Positions 9,706-17,500 of a DNA stretch of 22,145 nt are shown here, piece after piece. The DNA is from a virus: IMG/VR virus record IMGVR_UViG_3300012950_000028, positions 1 to 22,145 of that record; one strand, 5' to 3'. Positions within the stretch are counted from its first letter, which is position 1; each line of letters begins with the position of its first letter. Both the position numbers and the translations under genes were made by a program. The notes below the pieces were generated by a model. That model was not told the origin of the DNA. It saw only the letters and a list, made by a program, of their open reading frames with translations, and made no database searches.

Positions 9706-11502
9706 TTAGAATTCAATTACGAGCTTAATGTCCTCAATTTGATCAGGAGCTCTCGTAATCTGCCTTCTGTTCTCTATGTATACGATATCTCCAGAGTTAG
9801 GTTCAATCTCAGGCGTTGCAGTACCACCGTTTGGAGCGATTTTAAATGCAATGTCAGCAAGTGTAGTAACTTGTGCAGTATCAACAGTTCCAGATGCGGT
9901 TGATTGAGCACCAACTACTGCATTAGCAGCATCAGATTCAAACCCACGAACAATACCAGAATCGGTATGAACATTATGAGATTGGAAATACTTTAGGATA
10001 CCATTAGTAGAATCCCAAGAAACTACAGTACCTTTAGCAGTACCACCTGTAACAGTCTGTGTAATCGTTTCATCAGCAACATAATCTGCAGTAGCACCAT
10101 TTAACTTCAATACAGAAGTACCACGAAGAGTACTATTTGAAGCATATGTAGTAGTACCATAATCAAGTGGATCTTGAATAATACCAATACGACGGAAATC
10201 ATTATCTACAGGGAAATCACCTTGACCTTCATCATAGGTTAAGCGAACATTCGTCATAACCCTCTTAGCAAAGAGTTCTACATCAGAATCCGATCCATGA
10301 CCCTTCTCTGGTGAAAGAACCAATTCAATAGCAGCAGTAGCTGTAAACGCTCCAGCAGCACTAGTAAGAGCAGCATCAGTGAATACTTTACCTGTTTCAA
10401 GGATAAGGTTAGCGTAAGTATATCCAGTACCTACATCTTCCATTGCTACACTAGTGATTGATCCACTAGCATTTGTTTCAATCTTAACAATAGCACCGTT
10501 AGCACCACCAGCATTCGCTCCATCACCATATACAGGAGTATAGAGTGTATCAGAAGCAGGAAGACCTGTTCCTGCGTTCTTAATAAGAGCAACATGAATA
10601 GCACCATCAACTGCCAATGCCTCAACAGCAGTTCTAGATGCTGCTGTTTTAGCAGCAATAGGCATAAAGTCTGTTGAAAGGAAAGCAAGAACATCACCTG
10701 TTGTCAGGGTGTACATATGCTTCCAAACATATCCACCTGTACCTGAAGGTTCAGAATATACTCCAGTAGCAGAATCAAATGTACCTTGTCCAGCAGTAGG
10801 TTGTGACTTTGGTTCGTAAGTTACGTTTTGACCAGCAGTATTAGTAGGATCTTGTCCATTGTACAAACACTTGAATACTTCATATGAACTATTCATTACA
10901 TAAAACTTAGATCCAGATAATTGATTAGCACCAGTAGCAGTTTGGATACCAATAGATCCACCACCACCAGGAGATGGTGAATAGTTAGGACGATACATAT
11001 CAAACTTAGGATTCGTCTGTGTATTCCAGTTATAACGGGGAACAACTAGACGAGCATTGTCACTGATAACACGCTTGGCAGCAATTAGTTCATTATAAAC
11101 ATCCTGTTTCTCAATTTGATTATCTAATGGTAGTGGGGGAATTTCTTCTGTAGCATACCTATAAGCACCAGACTTAGCAGTCGCAGAAGAAGTACCACCT
11201 GTGATAGTACTACCAAATGCTGGTGTCGCGGTTGCAGTTGGAAGAATGGTGTTAAGTAGAAGACTGTTATTGTGTACTTCGGCAACTACGCCGTTCCAAG
11301 TACCGTCACTAACAGTTTCTCCAACTTGAAATGTTCCTGAGATATTAAAAATCTCAAGATGAGCATCCCATTTTGAGGATCTCCCAACGAAGAAATACAT
11401 TCTAGTACGATCAGCGGAGGCATCATCTGCACCTTCACCTAGCGACTCTAAGAATTGTTTCGCGTTGAAAATTCTAAACTTTTCTGAAATAATAGCTGCC
11501 AT
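9706..11502 (-). CDS. gp8: Baseplate wedge subunit gp8 homologue, enlarged (598 aa)
   Basis: The start is ATG at 11502, with only a weak GAG nine bases upstream; TAA is at 9706-9708. Segments line up in order with T4 gp8 as I recall it: YFFVGRSSKWDA (about 35-47; T4 has FGRSEPW), VVPRYNW (T4 VIPRRDW), YEVFKCL (T4 WLVYRCL), GGYVWKHMYTL near 255 (T4 DGYVWEYLFEI), NDFRRIGIIQDPLDYG near 430-445 (T4 KGFRQISIITNPLE) and GDIVYIENRRQITRAPDQIEDIKLVIEF at the end (T4 ends GEMIYMENRPPI ... DQTEEINILFTF). In T4, gp8 forms dimers in each baseplate wedge between gp6/gp7 and the outer parts. T4 gp8 is 334 residues; the extra length falls in three beta-rich blocks at about 50-118, 285-400 and 455-565. It follows a tandem late promoter, lies between the two giant genes, and is more GC-rich than they are (43-48% in sampled lines). 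Confidence 0.92.
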   Translation of the reverse strand: MAAIISEKFRIFNAKQFLESLGEGADDASADRTRMYFFVGRSSKWDAHLEIFNISGTFQVGETVSDGTWNGVVAEVHNNSLLLNTILPTATATPAFGSTITGGTSSATAKSGAYRYATEEIPPLPLDNQIEKQDVYNELIAAKRVISDNARLVVPRYNWNTQTNPKFDMYRPNYSPSPGGGGSIGIQTATGANQLSGSKFYVMNSSYEVFKCLYNGQDPTNTAGQNVTYEPKSQPTAGQGTFDSATGVYSEPSGTGGYVWKHMYTLTTGDVLAFLSTDFMPIAAKTAASRTAVEALAVDGAIHVALIKNAGTGLPASDTLYTPVYGDGANAGGANGAIVKIETNASGSITSVAMEDVGTGYTYANLILETGKVFTDAALTSAAGAFTATAAIELVLSPEKGHGSDSDVELFAKRVMTNVRLTYDEGQGDFPVDNDFRRIGIIQDPLDYGTTTYASNSTLRGTSVLKLNGATADYVADETITQTVTGGTAKGTVVSWDSTNGILKYFQSHNVHTDSGIVRGFESDAANAVVGAQSTASGTVDTAQVTTLADIAFKIAPNGGTATPEIEPNSGDIVYIENRRQITRAPDQIEDIKLVIEF

Positions 11503-11539
11503 AGCACTGAGCTCGTGTGTTTGTAAGACGAATCTGGTT

Positions 11540-11547
11540 TATTTATA
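11540..11547 (-). promoter_or_regulatory. T4-type late promoter element TATAAATA upstream of gp8
   Basis: The minus strand reads CGTATAAATAAACC, which contains the exact T4 late promoter octamer TATAAATA recognised by the phage late sigma factor gp55. T4-like cyanophages are reported to use a closely related NATAAATA late motif. Transcription would begin roughly six bases downstream, leaving a leader of about 30 bases before the gp8 ATG at 11502. It lies in the largest intergenic gap of the window, the place where a promoter is most expected. Confidence 0.75.
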
Positions 11548-11550
11548 CGT

Positions 11551-11558
11551 TATTTATT
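11551..11558 (-). promoter_or_regulatory. Second late-promoter-like element AATAAATA
   Basis: On the minus strand CAATAAATAACG carries AATAAATA, a match to the cyanophage NATAAATA late motif. It lies 11 bases upstream of the TATAAATA element, about one helical turn. It overlaps the TAA stop codon of the giant gene (11554-11556). It may be a second start site or a degenerate neighbour of the stronger element; sequence alone does not decide. Confidence 0.5.
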
Positions 11559-14500
11559 GTGCGTTCCTCATAAGTGCGCCAACTATGTGTAACTCAATGG
11601 AAGTACCATCAACACCACGTGTGCAACCTATGAAACGATCACTCAATTTACTCGTATAAGAAATTTTTTCTTTTCCTATAGATATAGTCCCTGTACTGGG
11701 GAAATTAGTAGTATTTGCATACACTACTGCACCAGTTGCAACATATCCTGCTCCATTTTCATCTGGTAAATCGGATGTATCTAACTGAGTTAGATAATTA
11801 TTTATAGTTGGATACCCAATATTAAAAGAATGCCCACTATCTGACCAACCAGACCCAGGATACGCGGAAAATTGTAACAAATTGAATCCATATCTATCAA
11901 ATTCTTCAATAGTGTATTCAGATACAGAGTTTCCTGCAGGAGATAATATATCTCCTGTACTCATAAATTTAGCACCTTCCCATTGGAAGAATGCAGGTCT
12001 CATTGTCATATTCTCTAGAGGAGGTGGATTAACAAATCCCCGATGATCAACAAATCCTATCTGATAGGTAGTGGAACCGATGCCGCTTCCACCACCGCCT
12101 CCTCCACCTCCACCTCCACCAGGAGGGAGTTGAGGACCAGGTGGTCTTGAACCAGGTTCACCTGCAAGGAAACTAGAGAATCCAAGATTTGCTTGATATG
12201 CACCCAACTCAAGAATACTAGTTCCTTGAGATGTGCGATTACCCACATCAGGAACAGTTACAGACTCAACAACAGTTGGCCAGTATCTATTAATTTCTTG
12301 TGGAATAGGTCGTGGTTTACCATATGCACCATACCACATTGTAATATTAAGGAACGTGGTAATCTTTTCCTTAGAAGGAGAAGTTTTGATTGCCATATTC
12401 ATAGTGGCAGGAAGGTATTCATTCCCCAAATCATATCCTGGTGGCAATCCACCACCAGGAGGTCCACCACCAGGTCCACCACCCTCAATACCTTTAATAG
12501 GAGTAATGGTAGAAAATACAGCAAGATTATTATTAACTACTTCATCTTCAATTCTTAATTTGATTAAACTATCAATTTTTCTACCACGCTGTTTAATCAG
12601 ATCATACTGTCTAGTAGTAATAACTTTTGGTGGCTGTGTATATCCTGATCCAGCATCTGTTAATATAATATCAACAATATGACCATCAGAGACTTTAACT
12701 TCTGCTCTAGCACCACCACCAGCACCATCTACTGGAATAAAATGTAGTATAGGTGTACTATCATAGTTCTTAGCTTCAGAAGGACGTAATATACCCTGTT
12801 CATAAAATAGTTGTAGATCAGTCTTATTCCAAGTAATAGAAGTTACGTTACCACCACTAACTTCACAACTAACACTTAAACCAACACCATGAGTAAGACC
12901 AGAATAGTTACTTACTGTAACATATCCAAAGAAATTATTAGATACCTCTGCACCTGGATTATAAGTTTTTGGAATTACAGTTGAAGGTAACTTATTGATA
13001 GTACGATAAGAATCCTCTCCATCAACTTTAATGATATCACCAGGAAGTAGTTTAGCAGAACCTCTACTTTGCTCATAGAAAGACTCTTCTGCCTTTTTAG
13101 TTCCATATAACCATTTTGCAGAATTTCTCTGCATTACACCTATATTAACAGTAAATGACTTGCCAGTAAGTTGATATTCATCACTAAAATCTGCTTTTGA
13201 TGCAAAGAACAAATCAGATGTATCTGTATCAGGATTATTACCAGAAAGAATAATTAATAAATTATTCCCATCAGTAGTATATGACTTAACATTACCAATA
13301 AATTTCTTGACTCCACCTATCTTTTGATATGCAACTTGGAAGAAATCATTTGTGGTATTATACCAAGATTTCCACAAATTGAAATCTGTAGGATTACTAC
13401 CAATACATGTTAAAGTAATATTATTGAAATACTCACCCTGTTGATAATCATAGAATGTCAATGCAGTATCTGTATCTCTTCCATAAAGAAGAATGAGTTC
13501 CACATTGTTTCCTTTGTAGATATTTCTAGTAAATTTAATAGCAGGACCATTTATAACATAAGATGACCTTTCTCTTTGTAATACACCATCAATAAAGACT
13601 AAAGCAAACTCTGGTTTAGCAAGTGGCTGAACATCATTATTACCATCAACAATTAAGAAAGGACCAGAAGAACCAGCACCAACAGCAGAATTGTTAATAA
13701 AACATCTATTATAAGATCCTATGCCAAATGCAAAGAATTTCTCAACTGCTAGAGGTTCATATACAGTCTTTGTATTCTCACCTTGACCCCAAATAGGAGG
13801 TTGATCAAATATTACCTTATTAGGAACACTAGTCCTATCAATAACATACGCATTCTTATGCTGCAAGACTCCACTTAAAGTAATGAATAAGTCCTCATTT
13901 ACTTGAGTTACAACCTCAGTACCATCTTCATAATATAAATCAAAGATCTTATTTTCCCCATCAATATAATCAGGATGACCAATTGACACTGATCCAGGAC
14001 CAGTGGTAAGTATTACTCTTGCAACTTCATATAACGTATCCAACGCAGATTCAACATCTTCACATTTTGTTGGACCAGAATCAGCTAGAATATCAGAGTC
14101 TACATAACCACCACTCAACTCATTTTTCATTGCCTTCTTGGCTAAACCAACAGCATATTCAAATGCTTCCAACGTTGGCTCTAATTCACCATCAATGAAA
14201 TCTAAGACCCCATTATTAAAATATAGTTCTACTGATGTAGTTACCTTCTCATTACCACCAAATCTCAAATCATGTGCTAATGCATCAACCATCAGACCAA
14301 TATCTCTATAACAAGTATTGCCCAATAAAGTCCAAGATAGTGTTGGATGAACTGTCTTAATATAAGTTAGAGTGGTCTTTTGAATATATTCTCTATTACG
14401 CTCAAGTTGATTAGCAGCATCAATCCACATTCCATTTCTCTGGAATATATTTCTAATCTTCTTCAAATACTTTGCATTTAAAGTATCATCTTTAAATGAG

Positions 14501-17500
14501 AACTTCCTACCATAGAAAGTGACATCAGTAAGAGGTGGATGTGCAAACGTTATTTTATCCTCACTAATAGTATAAGCAACTCCTGGTTCCTGAAGAATAC
14601 CATCAAGAGTAACAATCAGTGATTGATTGTTATAAGGTTTAACTACATCTCCATTAGAATCTACTAAAGTAAATTGTGTTGTTCCTTGAAGATTTCCTTT
14701 ATTTGTCAATGCTCCATCAAAAGCAGTAGATAAAGTAACATTTCCAGCACTAATCTCACTATCATTAATAGCATCAAGGGAAACAGATCCAACACCCTTC
14801 TCTACGTTTAAATTGTTCAACAGAACAATACTTTGAGTAATCTGTCTCTTAGTACTTGCTACAGAAACTATTTGTGGTTTTTTCTTATTTCCAAGTTCAA
14901 TAACGCTAACTCTACTAACTTTTGATGCCTCAGACATCCTTACATCAGCAGAAGAATCAATTAGAACTTCACCAAATAATTTAAATCCTGCAGGGTGAGT
15001 CGTCTCTTTGATCAATTGTCTCCAAGTATCCATTGGAGTCTTTGATTTAATCAAATAAGAATAATCTTGATAATAGTAAGAATCATGAATTCTTTGATTT
15101 GAATCACTAATCTTACCCAAATCAGAATTATAATAACCTATATTATCATAATATGTTTTGATTATAGGAGAAAACTCAGTAAAAGAGATCTTTCTAAGAG
15201 TTGCTGTATTACTTTTTGCAAGTCCTATAATCTCCTTATCTTCCCTAAAAATTCCCTTAACGTTGTTGACAACAAGAACATTAGATCCACTTCTCCAAGA
15301 AGTTACTGTAGCTCTTGCAACCTCAGTAGTTCCAGACCTTTGTATAACTGTTTCACCAACACTAAACTTTTTAAAGTCAGATACAGTAAAGAAGTAATTA
15401 GATCTAAATGTAGAACTTAAAGTTTTGTCATTGTGGTATGATCCACCATTATTAGAGATAGTTATATTCCTAGGAATACCAATATCTTTACTATTCAGAT
15501 AACAATCAACATCTTTATCAATAGATCCAAGACTATTATAAATTCCAGTTACAATAGGAATCCTCTTATAATCATTACCTATATTAGTAACTTTAACTGA
15601 ATTTATTTCTCCAACTGAAAATATAGATGTAGTGATGTAACTCATAGAGCCACTTCCATCATGTGTGGCTTTAACACCAGTAGGATACATAATCTTATCT
15701 GGAGTTACATATAATGTCTTTTTGGTTCCTTGAATTGGATCATCAGTTACATTAAAATAAGATACTTCAGAATCTACAATATTATTATTATCGTAATAGT
15801 AATATTTGGTGTATAGAACATCTACCTTCTTAATCTCAGGATTAGTTTTTATTCTTGGTCCAAATCCAATTCTAAAATCAACTATATTACCATCTATTAT
15901 CTTCTCTTCTGTGACTAGATTAAGATTGATACTTGGTGAAATATCAAACTTCTTACTTATCATTGAAGTATGTGATAAATCAAACTTATATTTGTAATAC
16001 TTTTTGATATCAATAATAGGATTTCTAATATATACTCCATTTTGATCTGTGGAAAACTCAAAACAGAATTTTGGCGTAGTAATACTATTGACATTAATAA
16101 CTCTATTGGTAGGAGTACTTTCATCTTTGAAAACAGTACTCAATGTTAATGGAGTAATAGTCGTTAAAGTTTCATCATAATCATATTTAAATATCACTTT
16201 CTGTGTACTCTTATCATAAGAGACAATAATTGGTTGTGTGGGATCTACTGGATCTTGATTAATTTGGTATCCAGCATTAAGAACATATCCAGGATCATGA
16301 TAATTTACAGAAACACCATTAGAGTGATCTGCTACAGTAGTTCCATCTTGTCCTCTAAGTACAGTAATTTCATTACCACTTATAGAAACTATCTTTAAAA
16401 TCTCATTACCAATTTTTAAGAAGTCGTCTATATTAAATCCAATTGCACTATCAACAATTAATTTATTTTCTTGACTAGCAAAACCAGCATGATCAATACG
16501 TACTACAAATCTAGGATCTATTAGATCTGTTTTTGCTAAATCAGTATCGCCAATAGTCAGTATATCATGTGTTTTATATCCAGTTCCTCTATTAGTTAAA
16601 GCAACTTCTGTTACAGGAAAATAATGAACTCCATCAACTACAACATCTTCTACTTTGAAATTTGCCTTAGCACCAGAACCATTTCCACCAGATAAAGCAA
16701 TATCAGCATATGTTCCTGGGGTATATTTGTCACCACCATTAAGAATTTCAAATCTTCCTATTCCACTATCGTTGAGAACCCTTGCTATGACAGGGGTTTC
16801 AAGGGTAGCTTCCTGATAAATACAACTCCTTATATGATATGTTGTATCTGTAGTATTATCTGGATTAATATCAATATCAATCGTCTCACCTTCACCAACA
16901 CCATGATTGGTGGTAGTTGAAAGTAAAGCTACATTATCTTGAATACTTGAGATGCCTAAATTCTCACTTAAGGAATTAATTGCGAATATCTTTGATCCAG
17001 GTGTATTAAGTAAATCTGAACTAGAAAGGAACAGAGTATTTGAAACAATAAACCCTGCAAGTGTTACTTTTACCTTAACTGTATTTTGTGATGTAGTAGT
17101 TTCTAATACTTGACCAGTAGCAACAGCAGAATTAACACCATCATTAAGAGAAAGTATTGCTCCCTTAGTGTAAGAAGCGTTTTGACTTAAAACAAGAGAT
17201 AGTACTTGTGTACTAGAAGTTAATGTACCTGTATTAGACCATGTACCAGTAACTCCACGTATAGCAAAATTAGAACCAGAGAATATGTTACCTACGATTT
17301 TTCCTTGAGATAAACCTTGTGTGACAGTATCTCCATCAAATAGATATGCAGTCTCACTTAAGTAGATAAAGAGTACCTTATCAACCTGAGATTCAATTTT
17401 ACTTACTGTTATTCCTTTAACAGAATCTACTTCTGCTCTAGCACCATAACCACTAGTATCTGTGTCATCAATAACTAATTGAGAACCAACAGAAAAATTA

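Noticed and set aside
10446-10697. Leucine-rich minus-strand open stretch within gp8 in another frame
   Set aside because: It overlaps gp8 completely, and its monotonous Leu composition is what a shifted frame of this codon usage gives. No separate start signal was seen.
11503-11553. Possible terminator after the giant gene
   Set aside because: The 51-base gap contains no GC-rich hairpin followed by T residues on the coding strand; it contains promoter elements instead, so read-through into gp8 is expected.
12088-12120. GGN tract as a programmed frameshift site
   Set aside because: The frame stays open on both sides and the codons vary, so there is no slippery heptamer and no product that would require a shift.
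12233-12682. Open plus-strand stretch of about 149 codons opposite the giant gene
   Set aside because: It mirrors the Gly/Pro-rich coding of the minus-strand gene (its Pro-rich run is the complement of glycine codons) and has no convincing ribosome site. All similar plus-strand stretches in the window are treated as shadows.
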